Virus record (IMG/VR): IMGVR_UViG_3300048004_000010
Span: 1 to 22,144 of that record
Reading direction: 5' to 3' (one strand)
Length of the DNA stretch: 22,144 nt
Source: a virus
Shown here: in pieces, positions 9,001 to 14,812 of the stretch
How the letters are laid out: every line of letters starts with the position of its first letter
Numbering within the stretch: the first letter of the stretch is position 1
The notes under the pieces: model-generated
Told to the model about the DNA's origin: nothing
The model's input: only the letters and a program-made list of their open reading frames with translations
Database searches by the model: none
Position numbers and translations under genes: made by a program

Positions 9001-10352
9001 AAAAAATAGAAGAAGGTGAATCTACTTTATTTGAGGAAATAAAAGATGCTGCTATGAGGACAGGTTTAGCTGGACCAACTGAATATGGTATTAGAATAAA
9101 AGAACAAAAACAATTTGATAACTTTATAAAAGCTACTGTTCAAAGATTGACTGGACCAGCAGTATCTGATTTAATGTTTATATTAGAAGATTGGAATGGA
9201 CCAGCATCTTTATTAATTAATAAAGTACCCGGTATTGCAGCTTTAAGGTCAACAAATCCAAAAGCATTTAAAGAATTACAAAAATTAGCTAGAGATGCAG
9301 ATAAATCTATGGGCTTTACTGCCTCTGGTAAGAAAAAAGAAGAACCCGAAATAATACCAAGACCTTTATTTACTGAAGGAGGTTTAGTAGAAGGAGTAGA
9401 AGACATACCTTTTACTAAAGAAAATCCAGCCGATAGAGTAAATCCTTACACTGGCGAACCTTATTCTGGTTTAGTATTAGAAGACTTTCCTTTATTAAAT
9501 AGACTACCGTTAAATGAAGGCGGTTTAGCTGACGAAGAAAAAGCTAGACTAGATTCTGAAATAGAAAGAAGGGGAGGTGTTAGAAGTGGGTCATTACAAT
9601 CTAGTGCACCTGTTATTGAATTATTAGTAGGTGGAAATACTGTTAAAGTAATTGCAGGTCTTGGTAAATCAGGTTATAATTTCATAAAGAATTTAGGCGA
9701 AAGCTCTATTAAAAAAATTAAACCTACCGACTATTATCACGGCAGTCCTTTAAAATTAAAAGAAATATCATCTGATGTTGATAGAGGTGTAGGAGGAGCA
9801 GTTCAAGCAGGAAGTTATATAGCTAAACCTACTGACGAAGGGCTTACTACAGCTACTATGTATGGGCTAATAGGTTCTAAAGGAAGTTCGTCAGGATTTG
9901 TAAACTTAGTAGATAATGCAGTATTCAAGAAAGCTGTTAAAAAAATATACAATCCTGCTAAACCTACTAAAGAAATGTCAGATGCTATAAAGAAAGAAAT
10001 AGTAACTAGACAAAAACTTATTGACTTTGCAAAAAAAACTAACGATAATAAAAACATGAACAAGTTCAGAACTGAGCTGCTTGATTTTCAAACACTATTA
10101 AAACCTCGTCATAATTATTTAAGTGTAACCACAGATACACATAGAAAATTTTTAAAATCCAGAGGCTATGATGCTATTGATATAAGCGAAGACGTAGTAA
10201 GTGTTTTTGATAAATTACCAGTTAGAGAAGCAGTTAAAGGAAAGTTTGCAAAAAGATTGGTAGAAAGAAATTTTGAAAAAGCTAGACTAGAACAAAGAAA
10301 AAAAGCTAATAAAGACTTTTTAAAAAAACTTGACGATGCTATAGAAGAATGA
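6018..10352 (+). CDS. large internal virion (DNA-ejection) protein with C-terminal ART-like domain
   Basis: This 1444-aa protein is similar in length and position to T7 gp16 (about 1300 aa) but shows no N-terminal lytic transglycosylase motif. Hydrophobic, glycine-rich segments that could span membrane lie at about residues 122-148, 225-247, 690-722 and 970-985. Residues about 912-955 (starting MNPTAAANQKPLWHSMPG) match a block I associate with large podoviral ejection proteins. Two (T/N)EGGL motifs at 1119-1123 and 1166-1170 flank a spacer containing NPADRVNPYTGEPYSG. Residues about 1238-1400 resemble an ADP-ribosyltransferase fold of the H-Y-E type: YYHGSP with H1241, a SYIAKP strand with Y1267, and GYDAIDISEDVVSVFD near 1383-1398. 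The start has no clear Shine-Dalgarno. The end overlaps the next start by ATGA. Ejection-protein assignment is fairly safe; the ART reading is tentative. Confidence 0.75.
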   Translation: MTNTRDLLNKDTSLGGISYGNIDYNASRKKYNLSDLRKNEEFNKTTERFLKSIGEGDSVSDLFSYFRGADYNLADGLSVLSQSKKFTDQQKRDYQYLRSKFDNADMGGFGEWVSGISSIAGDVITDPTVIASMLFVPWTGGASAATRLAGSKAVQLGLKKLTNKEIAEATAKGISKLPGQKLKEPLSKTTQTALASTEGFLYGSTNNATTQNIDINTDRRNNYSLGETLGAGAIGAALPAVIRGVGIGASKGYNKFNDSVQQRRANRIDGGEDYKMGIFDYGDDVVDSIADYVVHPINKRISVVTRELIEKPTSRFIEKMKLDKGLDDLIKIFRYDTDRSMSAAGFDAKMPVSERSYYELVNNDIGLRTEKLTAFLDPLYRKGKIDKPTVGSRDAFFKVPGKVKKYFGYEDLEKTKKSYGSYQRISNETNDALAYYLRTGRKTINVDGKRVNIVDAFKVTENTLDEIITAGNGIRSVMTEIRNDAISKGLKIGKIDKYLPRGWRYNKVQDELDNFKNNGVEGALIKELKAKYPKLGKTVDGTTSKDQIINLLEDLVDPASTANQSFLELATVGKGEVGATLKRAFFKSTPALTKERKLSKLNDAVISDYLDGSVENLLANYVHQSAGFIRRKQLFGEDLAEFKMRHTDPIRERLNKLDKDLTSNELSQLEDLYLVTTGQISRPKGAIGTFFNDVALVGNQLALLPLATVTSLSEVAVPLVRGAGKKGFQKGTTESGIDKGGVRILWETANDYRKMWWNDVWTKELKDARPEAMRELNRFNRAVGAASEDRALAMFGQGFSRRATRAQNTFFKYNLLHDWTRFVQLTSFNVGKSKIYDNLYELATDKVIAGSIRSAKKLSPKRKIRLENELKELGVDVTAGIKWVQAGGKNTSKFYNESLLPSAARYVDEVIMNPTAAANQKPLWHSMPGTRWAFGLMGFPTAFGNTVIKNALREVNKDVRHRTIGKTGQMGAGVVTMVGIAMFGNTLRSRGGNLEKIEEGESTLFEEIKDAAMRTGLAGPTEYGIRIKEQKQFDNFIKATVQRLTGPAVSDLMFILEDWNGPASLLINKVPGIAALRSTNPKAFKELQKLARDADKSMGFTASGKKKEEPEIIPRPLFTEGGLVEGVEDIPFTKENPADRVNPYTGEPYSGLVLEDFPLLNRLPLNEGGLADEEKARLDSEIERRGGVRSGSLQSSAPVIELLVGGNTVKVIAGLGKSGYNFIKNLGESSIKKIKPTDYYHGSPLKLKEISSDVDRGVGGAVQAGSYIAKPTDEGLTTATMYGLIGSKGSSSGFVNLVDNAVFKKAVKKIYNPAKPTKEMSDAIKKEIVTRQKLIDFAKKTNDNKNMNKFRTELLDFQTLLKPRHNYLSVTTDTHRKFLKSRGYDAIDISEDVVSVFDKLPVREAVKGKFAKRLVERNFEKARLEQRKKANKDFLKKLDDAIEE

Positions 10353-11551
10353 AAACTGATTTACAAATGGAAAGATTAGGCTTTAAGAAAGGAGGCTACA
10401 CTATTAAGAAAGGCGATACTTTATCAGAGTTAGCCGTGAGATTTGATACTAGCGTTAAAGAATTATTAAAGGCTAATAAAAAAATAAAAGACCCTGATTT
10501 AATTTTTGCTGGTGCTAAACTAAACATACCTGAAAAAGTTGTAAAGTCAGAAATAAAAGAACGTATAACAATGCCTCCTCCTGTACCTAGGGAAGAAATA
10601 AAAGTAGTACCTTTAGAAGAACTAAAAATAAAACCTAGGAAACGTGTAGAAATGCCTACACCTATAAATAGAAATGATGACTCTATTCCTATGCCTACAC
10701 CTATAAATAGAAATGACGACTCTATTACTGTGCCTACACCTATAAATAGAAATGATGACTCTATTCCTATGCCTAGTTTAGGTGCACCTCCTATGTCTGA
10801 TGCTGAAAAAAAGTTTGTTAAAGCTGGAGAAATACCACAAGAAGATTTAAAAAAATTAAAAGAGATAAAAAAAACTTACAGAAATAGAGGTCAAGAAGCT
10901 GAAGCTATACACAAAGATGATGAAGAATTTTATACTGGAATTTTACCTTTAGCAGCAAGACAACTAGCTTCAGATACTAAATATGATTTTCTTAGAAATA
11001 TTTTTACTAAAGATAGGGCAGATAAATTAACACAAAGTTTTTTTGGTGAAGAAGAAAATATAACTAAAAAAGATTTCAGTGAAGAAGAGTTTACACTTTT
11101 AAAAAATATAGTAATGAGAAATATTTCTCAAGATAAATTTGTTGTTGATTATGATGATTGGAGAGATTTTGGTGCAGGAGGAACTTCCACTGTAAGAGAT
11201 AATCCATTTGAACTTATAAACAACCCTGCACGTTCTTTACAATATACTTTTGGACAAGGAAGTATAGCGGTTGAAGACAACGGAGATATTTATTTTAGAG
11301 ACCAGTTTAATTTTAATGATGCTAAATTATCTAATAATCCAAGGCAATATTATGGACCTGAGTGGGATGAAGATGGATATTTAAAAATGGAATATACCAG
11401 AGGGCTAAAAGGATTTTTAAGTAATCAATTTAAAAAGATACGAAACTACAAAACCAGAGTAGGTAGAGGAGAAGGAGAAGGTGCTAAAACTAATATTCTT
11501 CTCGGTAATATAAACGATTTAAAATCTAAAAAATTAATTGCATCCAAATAA
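10349..11551 (+). CDS. LysM-domain virion-associated protein
   Basis: In this 400-aa protein a LysM domain occupies about residues 16-62 (YTIKKGDTLSELAVRF, then LLKANKKIKDPDLIFAGAKLNIP). LysM domains bind N-acetylglucosamine-containing glycans, chiefly peptidoglycan. The extreme N-terminus carries ERLGFKKGG, related to the (E/K)GG motifs of neighbouring proteins. A Pro/Thr/Asp linker with three 13-residue repeats follows at about 102-140. The remaining 230 residues end in a segment of about residues 280-335 (for example PARSLQYTFGQGSIAVEDNG then DIYFRDQFNFND) that looks like a small beta-rich domain but is unassigned. The start overlaps the preceding stop as ATGA, which suggests translational coupling with the ejection protein. 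A cell-wall-engaging virion component or lysis accessory fits best; no hydrolase active site was seen. Confidence 0.75.
   Translation: MKTDLQMERLGFKKGGYTIKKGDTLSELAVRFDTSVKELLKANKKIKDPDLIFAGAKLNIPEKVVKSEIKERITMPPPVPREEIKVVPLEELKIKPRKRVEMPTPINRNDDSIPMPTPINRNDDSITVPTPINRNDDSIPMPSLGAPPMSDAEKKFVKAGEIPQEDLKKLKEIKKTYRNRGQEAEAIHKDDEEFYTGILPLAARQLASDTKYDFLRNIFTKDRADKLTQSFFGEEENITKKDFSEEEFTLLKNIVMRNISQDKFVVDYDDWRDFGAGGTSTVRDNPFELINNPARSLQYTFGQGSIAVEDNGDIYFRDQFNFNDAKLSNNPRQYYGPEWDEDGYLKMEYTRGLKGFLSNQFKKIRNYKTRVGRGEGEGAKTNILLGNINDLKSKKLIASK
10652..10768 (+). repeat. three tandem 39-bp repeats (13-aa unit) in the LysM gene
   Basis: Three in-frame, head-to-tail copies encode (M/V)PTPINRNDDSI(P/T), starting at 10652, 10691 and 10730. 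They are nearly identical at DNA level, differing at only a few positions, which implies recent expansion by slippage or recombination. A fourth partial copy (MPS) follows. The unit probably acts as a flexible spacer between the LysM domain and the C-terminal region. Confidence 0.9.
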
Positions 11552-11916
11552 TGTATAAATACTTTACAGAAGATGAACTTAAATGCAAACACACTGGTCT
11601 ATGTGATATGGACTGGGCATTTATGCAGACAGTTGAAAGGATTAGAGAACGTTGTGGTTTCCCTTTCAAAGTAAGCAGTGCTTATCGTTCTCCAGAACAC
11701 CCCATAGAAGCTAAAAAGAGCTCTCCCGGAGCTCATTCTTCTGGTAAGGCTATGGATATACTAGTCAACGGAGAACAAGCCATGACACTCGTTAAAATAG
11801 CTCTGGAAGAGGGTATTAATAGGATAGGAGTTGCACAAAAAGGAGACCATGCTTCAAGATTTATTCATATAGATATGGATAACTCACGAGCCACTCCTCG
11901 TATTTGGAGCTACTAA
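11551..11916 (+). CDS. M15-family peptidase, probable endolysin
   Basis: This 121-aa single-domain zinc peptidase belongs to the M15 (DUF882/VanY-like) group, which cleaves D-Ala-containing peptide crosslinks of peptidoglycan. The signature is AHSSGKAMDI with H62 and D69 as metal ligands and FIHIDMD with H106 as the third ligand. SSAYRSPEHP at about 42-51 is the usual upstream substrate-binding block. The length fits small phage M15 enzymes. There is no signal peptide, so export would depend on the holin encoded about 600 bases downstream. The start overlaps the LysM stop (TAATG at 11549-11553). A virion-attached depolymerase is an alternative, but the adjacent holin favours the lysis role. 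Confidence 0.88.
   Translation: MYKYFTEDELKCKHTGLCDMDWAFMQTVERIRERCGFPFKVSSAYRSPEHPIEAKKSSPGAHSSGKAMDILVNGEQAMTLVKIALEEGINRIGVAQKGDHASRFIHIDMDNSRATPRIWSY
11906..11909 (+). promoter_or_regulatory. ribosome binding site fixing the start of the 84-aa gene
   Basis: GGAG lies six bases before the ATG at 11916. A TTG at 11904 in the same frame is upstream but overlaps this site, so the ATG is preferred. Confidence 0.6.
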
Positions 11917-12170
11917 TGTTGATATTATACAGAGAAAGAGATTTAGACGAAGCATATAGAATAGATTGTAAAGCTAGAACCAAAGGTGACGAGCCTTGGA
12001 TAAGGCGAGAAGACTTTAGAAACATCTATGAAGCTTTACTAGATACATACTTTACAAATTCTGTAGAAAAAAAACTAGAGAGAAAAGAACAAGACGTTGC
12101 TGAATATGTTATTGAGCAAGTTAATAAAGCTCTAGAAAGAACTATAGACTTTGACCCTGAAATAAAATAA
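11916..12170 (+). CDS. hypothetical protein in the lysis cassette
   Basis: This 84-aa soluble, highly charged, helical protein starts MLILYRERDLDEAYRI and ends in an acidic segment (TIDFDPEIK). The ATG overlaps the peptidase stop by one base (TAATG) and is preceded by GGAG. No membrane segment, cysteine motif or known domain was seen. Small terminase subunits of T7-like phages are about this size and lie near lysis genes, but I see no sequence resemblance to T7 gp18 and do not make that call. Its position between endolysin and MscS-like protein implies late co-expression. Confidence 0.65.
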   Translation: MLILYRERDLDEAYRIDCKARTKGDEPWIRREDFRNIYEALLDTYFTNSVEKKLERKEQDVAEYVIEQVNKALERTIDFDPEIK

Positions 12171-12171
12171 T

Positions 12172-12531
12172 ATGGACTTAGAACAATACTATGTCGAGGC
12201 TATCGGCTTTATAATAACTTTGCTAACTGGTCTAGCTGTGAAAGACTGGTCTATGTCTTTTGTAAAAGGTGCTTCCTTTAGACTTAGCAACTCTTTTAAA
12301 GAAGGAGACAAAGTTATTCTCGATGGACAAGTAGCAATGATAATTAAAATAGGGTTTACCCAGACTGTATTCGGGGTATACTCAGATGATGGATATACAT
12401 GGAGGTATATTCCCAATCAAAAAATAGATTCTATAAAACTTGAAAAAGTTGTAGACCAAGATTTACATGCTGACTCAGCTATGGAGAAAGCAGAAAAACT
12501 TAGAAAAATATTGGAGGCAAAAGATGTTTGA
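12172..12531 (+). CDS. miniature MscS-like membrane protein
   Basis: This 119-aa protein matches only the pore-helix and beta-domain core of the small-conductance mechanosensitive channel family. Residues about 8-35 form a hydrophobic to amphipathic helix (IGFIITLLTGLAVKDW) corresponding to MscS TM3. Residues 43-85 carry FKEGDKVILDGQVAMIIKIG, then the T/DG and YIPNQKI signatures of the beta domain; MscS reads FRAGEYVDLGGVAGTV and IPNGKI at the equivalent places. TM1, TM2 and the C-terminal cage domain (E. coli MscS is 286 aa) are missing, and the protein ends in a short charged helix. It lies between endolysin and holin genes, so a role in membrane permeability or lysis timing is plausible. 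Family resemblance is clear by eye; function is inference. Confidence 0.7.
   Translation: MDLEQYYVEAIGFIITLLTGLAVKDWSMSFVKGASFRLSNSFKEGDKVILDGQVAMIIKIGFTQTVFGVYSDDGYTWRYIPNQKIDSIKLEKVVDQDLHADSAMEKAEKLRKILEAKDV
12513..12517 (+). promoter_or_regulatory. strong ribosome binding site of the holin gene
   Basis: GGAGG sits six bases before the ATG at 12524. This selects that start over an in-frame upstream codon at 12467, which would add 19 residues lacking any such site. Confidence 0.8.
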
Positions 12532-12886
12532 AACATTAATAAAACCAGTGAGTAATTTAGTTGGTAAGCTAGTAAAAGATAAAGACTTACAAGCCCAACT
12601 TGACCACGAACTAAAAACACTATTTCATCAGGCTAATCTAGCACAGGTAGAAATAAATAAACTTGAAGCTAAAGGTAATTGGTTTCAATCTTCATGGCGA
12701 CCACTAACAGGTTATGTTTGTGTTGCCGGATTAGCTATTAACTTTTTAATCTCACCAATAGCAAAAGGTTTTGGTATAGATATACCACAAGCTGATGCTA
12801 GTGTAATGATGCCACTTCTAACCGGCATGTTAGGAATTGCAGGAATGAGAAGCTATGACAAGCTAAAACAAACAGATTCAAAATAA
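12524..12886 (+). CDS. 3-TM holin (gene-transfer-agent holin type)
   Basis: This 120-aa protein resembles the 'holin of 3TMs, for gene-transfer release' family, which permeabilises the inner membrane so that the endolysin can reach the wall. Key features are an N-terminal helical domain of about 50 residues and the signature WFQSSWRPLTGYVCVAGL at about 53-70. A first hydrophobic segment at 62-78 and a second at about 92-107 (MMPLLTGMLGIAGM) follow, with a charged C-terminus (RSYDKLKQTDSK). Only two clear hydrophobic stretches are obvious to me; a third may come from the amphipathic region between. The start was chosen by its GGAGG, and it overlaps the MscS-like gene by eight bases. The family is frequent in alphaproteobacteria and their phages, which supports the inferred host group. 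Confidence 0.85.
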   Translation: MFETLIKPVSNLVGKLVKDKDLQAQLDHELKTLFHQANLAQVEINKLEAKGNWFQSSWRPLTGYVCVAGLAINFLISPIAKGFGIDIPQADASVMMPLLTGMLGIAGMRSYDKLKQTDSK

Positions 12887-12920
12887 TTTTAACCAATGCT
12901 TATGGAGGTAAAAAAAGCTA

Positions 12921-13013
12921 GTGAAAAATGGCAATGGCGAGGATTTCTGTGTCCTCTGTATCCTGTTCTGGATAACAATGACAGTAATGTATGCTTCAAT
13001 TACAGCACTATAA
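12921..13013 (+). CDS. possible 30-aa membrane peptide with CxxC
   Basis: A GTG-initiated frame encodes a 30-residue peptide: eight polar residues, then FCVLCILFWITMTVMYASIT, a single hydrophobic segment long enough to span a membrane. GGAGG at 12904-12908 precedes it with a long 12-base spacing. It fills most of the gap after the holin and stops three bases before the end of the opposing arm. A second overlapping frame from ATG 12902 encodes 41 mostly polar residues without a Shine-Dalgarno; I think it less likely. Tiny hydrophobic phage peptides often act in lysis or superinfection control, but nothing here proves translation. The rest of the inter-arm gap (12887-12920) shows nothing further. 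Confidence 0.4.
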   Translation: MKNGNGEDFCVLCILFWITMTVMYASITAL

Positions 13014-13016
13014 GAA

Positions 13017-13238
13017 CTACTTTATAAAATCTAGTTCACTCTGAAAATAATTATGTAAGGTGGAAAATTTCTTTTTTCCTGCCTGTAGGATAGTCTTAAC
13101 TATTTCATTCTCGTCTCTAGTTTTAAATACCTTATCTACTTCTTCTACCGGTAGCATACTTAACTCCGTAACAATATCGTTGTTAGCAGTAAGCACTACT
13201 TTAAAACTTATTATATTAGCTTCTTTCTTCTTCGCCAT
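13017..13238 (-). CDS. hypothetical 73-aa protein after nrdB
   Basis: This 73-aa protein is the last gene of the right arm. It starts MAKKKEANIISFKVVLTAN, behind a strong GGAGGAGA (complement of 13242-13249), and overlaps the nrdB end by 23 bases, so it is translated in tandem with it. The sequence is mixed alpha/beta with many Lys, Glu and Asp residues and no cysteine or membrane motif. No family was recognised. Co-transcription with ribonucleotide reductase is clear, but a role in that pathway is not shown. Confidence 0.7.
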   Translation of the reverse strand: MAKKKEANIISFKVVLTANNDIVTELSMLPVEEVDKVFKTRDENEIVKTILQAGKKKFSTLHNYFQSELDFIK

Positions 13239-14214
13239 TATTCTCCTCCATGGATGCGAAAGTTATCTGGTCTTGTCTTCCTCTTAATCCTGCCTTCATG
13301 TATGAAGTAGCACGACCCTCAAAAAAGTTTTGATGTTCAACTCCCATAACTTCATCTAACCAACCTAACGGATTCTCCCTCTGGTCAAAGTTTGTTTTGA
13401 GTCCTAGTTGTAGCAGTCTTCTATCTGCTATATATCTATTATAGGCATACATATCTTTCTTAGTTAATCCTTGTATGTCTCCCATATCAAACACTAAGTC
13501 TAAGAATTTATCTTCAAGTTCTACCATGTGTCTACATATATCGTATAATTCTTTTTTAAACTTGTCAGTCCATATTTCTATGTTCTCTTGAATAAACTCT
13601 CTAAAAAGTTTTGTCATGGCTTCAACATGCATTGACTCATCTCTAATAGAATAGGTAACTATCTGACCCATACCTTTCATTCTACCGAACCTTGGAAAGT
13701 TTAACAAGATTGCAAAGCTACTGAACAGTTGTAGTCCTTCAGTAAAAGCTGAGTACACTGCTAAAGTTTTTGCAATACTTTCTTTATCTCTTTTAGTTGT
13801 TTTCAAATTACTAATGTACTCGTGTTTGTTAGACATCTCTTCGTATTCGGAAAAAGCTTTGTACTCTATCTCAGGCATACCGACAGTATCTAACAATAAA
13901 CTATAAGCATGTTGGTGTATAGACTCCATGTTAGCAAATGAACCCATCATCATTCTTGCTTCTGGTTTTTTAAATATTCTCATGTATCTATCTATATAAC
14001 CAGAACCAACATCTACATCGGACTGTGTAAACAACCTGAATATTTGTGTTAATAAGTTCTTTTCAGTATTAGATAACTCTTGCCAATCTTTAACATCTGT
14101 ATGTAAAGGTACAGACTCCGGCATCCAATGCATTTGATTTTGTAATACATAGTAATCAAACATCCATGGGTTATCAAATGGTTTGTAGTAATCTCTTGTT
14201 CCTAATAAGCTCAT
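13216..14214 (-). CDS. nrdB: class I ribonucleotide reductase, beta (radical) subunit
   Basis: This 332-aa protein holds the dinuclear metal/tyrosyl radical cofactor that starts ribonucleotide reduction to dNTP precursors in the alpha subunit. All expected residues are visible. D66 (QSDVD) is the likely first ligand. E97 and H100 lie in MESIHQHAY with Y104 as the radical tyrosine, and E159 is in TEGLQLFSSF. E193 and H196 lie in RDESMHVEAM. Y305 in ATSYMKAG corresponds to the C-terminal electron-relay tyrosine (E. coli Y356). This indicates a tyrosyl-radical class Ia-type enzyme rather than the tyrosine-less Ic type. AGGAGG precedes the ATG by eight bases, and the start overlaps the stop of the preceding gene (TAATG). 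Four genes separate it from nrdA, an unusual split. Confidence 0.95.
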   Translation of the reverse strand: MSLLGTRDYYKPFDNPWMFDYYVLQNQMHWMPESVPLHTDVKDWQELSNTEKNLLTQIFRLFTQSDVDVGSGYIDRYMRIFKKPEARMMMGSFANMESIHQHAYSLLLDTVGMPEIEYKAFSEYEEMSNKHEYISNLKTTKRDKESIAKTLAVYSAFTEGLQLFSSFAILLNFPRFGRMKGMGQIVTYSIRDESMHVEAMTKLFREFIQENIEIWTDKFKKELYDICRHMVELEDKFLDLVFDMGDIQGLTKKDMYAYNRYIADRRLLQLGLKTNFDQRENPLGWLDEVMGVEHQNFFEGRATSYMKAGLRGRQDQITFASMEENNGEEERS

Positions 14215-14423
14215 TAAAAATCCTCCTGTAATATTTCTAATTTTTCTGAAGCACTCGAATATTTTTTTATAAGTTTATCCATAGACTCGACAACATTAGG
14301 GTGGTCTGCTACGGCTACTTTGTGTTCAAAAAATACTTCAAGGTTAGCTTTAGCTTCTGCTTTTTCTGCTTTGTATTTTGTTTCTAGAGCTTTATACAAT
14401 AGTGCTCCTGAATATTTAGTCAT
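14214..14423 (-). CDS. helical 69-aa protein next to nrdB, conserved in marine phages
   Basis: This protein is almost entirely helical: ALLYKALETKYKAEKAEAKA at about residues 7-26, a short HPNVVESMDKL turn-helix at 41-51, and a final helix ending LEILQEDF. GGAG is 10 bases before the ATG. The reading frame overlaps the zinc-ribbon gene by eight bases and abuts nrdB by a TAATG overlap. From memory, similar short proteins with a YKALE..AEAKA helix followed by HPxxVExxDKL occur in other marine phages, but I know of no assigned function. An accessory to nucleotide metabolism is possible only by location. Confidence 0.65.
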   Translation of the reverse strand: MTKYSGALLYKALETKYKAEKAEAKANLEVFFEHKVAVADHPNVVESMDKLIKKYSSASEKLEILQEDF

Positions 14424-14574
14424 AATAATTTTCTCCTCTAGGTAAATAAACTACAACAAAAGCTCTACAATTAGGACAGCTTAAATTTGTTTCCATTGTA
14501 AACTCTTCGTTTTCTTCTTCAATATCGTGGTCTCCACCCCAAATTAATTCTGTATTACAGTGCCAACATTTCAT
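14416..14574 (-). CDS. zinc-ribbon protein
   Basis: This 52-aa protein has two CxxC pairs: CWHC at residues 3-6 and CPNC at 33-36. Between them lies an acidic loop (DHDIEEENEEFTMETN). Four cysteines in two knuckles 26 residues apart are the classic zinc ribbon, used for nucleic acid or protein contacts. The start is set by a perfect AAGGAGGT seven bases upstream; an in-frame codon 14 residues earlier lacks a comparable site. Despite the redox-like spacing of the first CxxC, the paired second CxxC argues against a glutaredoxin donor for the reductase. It lies 13 bases after the TM-protein gene and overlaps the next gene by eight bases. The specific role is unknown. Confidence 0.75.
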   Translation of the reverse strand: MKCWHCNTELIWGGDHDIEEENEEFTMETNLSCPNCRAFVVVYLPRGENYYD

Positions 14575-14581
14575 AATAATT

Positions 14582-14589
14582 ACCTCCTT
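14582..14589 (-). promoter_or_regulatory. consensus ribosome binding site of the zinc-ribbon gene
   Basis: The complement reads AAGGAGGT, seven bases before the ATG at 14574. It is the best Shine-Dalgarno in the window and decides the shorter start. Confidence 0.8.
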
Positions 14590-14812
14590 ATGGTTTAAGA
14601 AATTCTGGTTTGTCAAAAAAAATTAGCATTGTAATGAAAGGTAACAATCCTATACCAATTACAAAAATAGACGGTATTATTACTGCCCAGAGTAAAGGCT
14701 TTTCTGCCATGAAGTCTAAGTCTTTATTATTCATACCTTTCTTTTTATCTTCTTCAGTGTACTCTGGATAAGATAAAGAATCTTCAAATCTCTTAACATG
14801 TCTTGGTTTCAT
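14588..14812 (-). CDS. single-TM protein translationally coupled to the cytochrome c
   Basis: In this 74-aa protein residues 1-35 are charged (MKPRHVKRFEDSLSYPEYTE then DKKKGMNNKDLDF). Residues about 41-67 form one TM helix with internal prolines (PLLWAVIIPSIFVIGIGL then LPFITMLIFF), followed by a short DKPEFLKP tail. The positive-inside rule predicts N-terminus in the cytoplasm and the tail in the periplasm, the same orientation as the cytochrome anchor. Its ATG overlaps the cytochrome stop as ATGA, the only ATGA junction on this arm, which implies coupled synthesis. Small single-TM subunits with this outline occur in respiratory oxidases, but I see no diagnostic similarity to CcoQ, CoxD or any named subunit. 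A membrane partner or assembly factor for the cytochrome is an inference from coupling. Confidence 0.7.
   Translation of the reverse strand: MKPRHVKRFEDSLSYPEYTEEDKKKGMNNKDLDFMAEKPLLWAVIIPSIFVIGIGLLPFITMLIFFDKPEFLKP

Noticed and set aside
11916-12170. 84-aa protein as the small terminase subunit
   Set aside because: Size and neighbourhood fit T7-like gene order, but no sequence resemblance to T7 gp18 can be seen and no large terminase follows in the window.
12939-12956. GAGGA ... TCCTC hairpin after the holin
   Set aside because: The stem is five base pairs without a T-run and lies inside the possible 30-aa reading frame; it is likely to be chance.
13014-13037. Inverted repeat GAACTA ... 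TAGTTC as a bidirectional terminator between the arms
   Set aside because: The stem is only six base pairs with a 12-base loop, is A+T-rich and has no T-run after it on either strand. It also overlaps the end of the 73-aa gene.
13060-13287. 75-codon hydrophobic open frame on the + strand after the lysis cassette
   Set aside because: It overlaps the 73-aa gene and nrdB on the opposite strand, both with strong ribosome sites. Its hydrophobicity follows from antisense reading of Lys/Glu-rich codons.
14416-14574. 52-aa CxxC protein as a glutaredoxin/thioredoxin donor for the reductase
   Set aside because: It has two CxxC knuckles 26 residues apart and is too short for a thioredoxin fold; this is a zinc ribbon.
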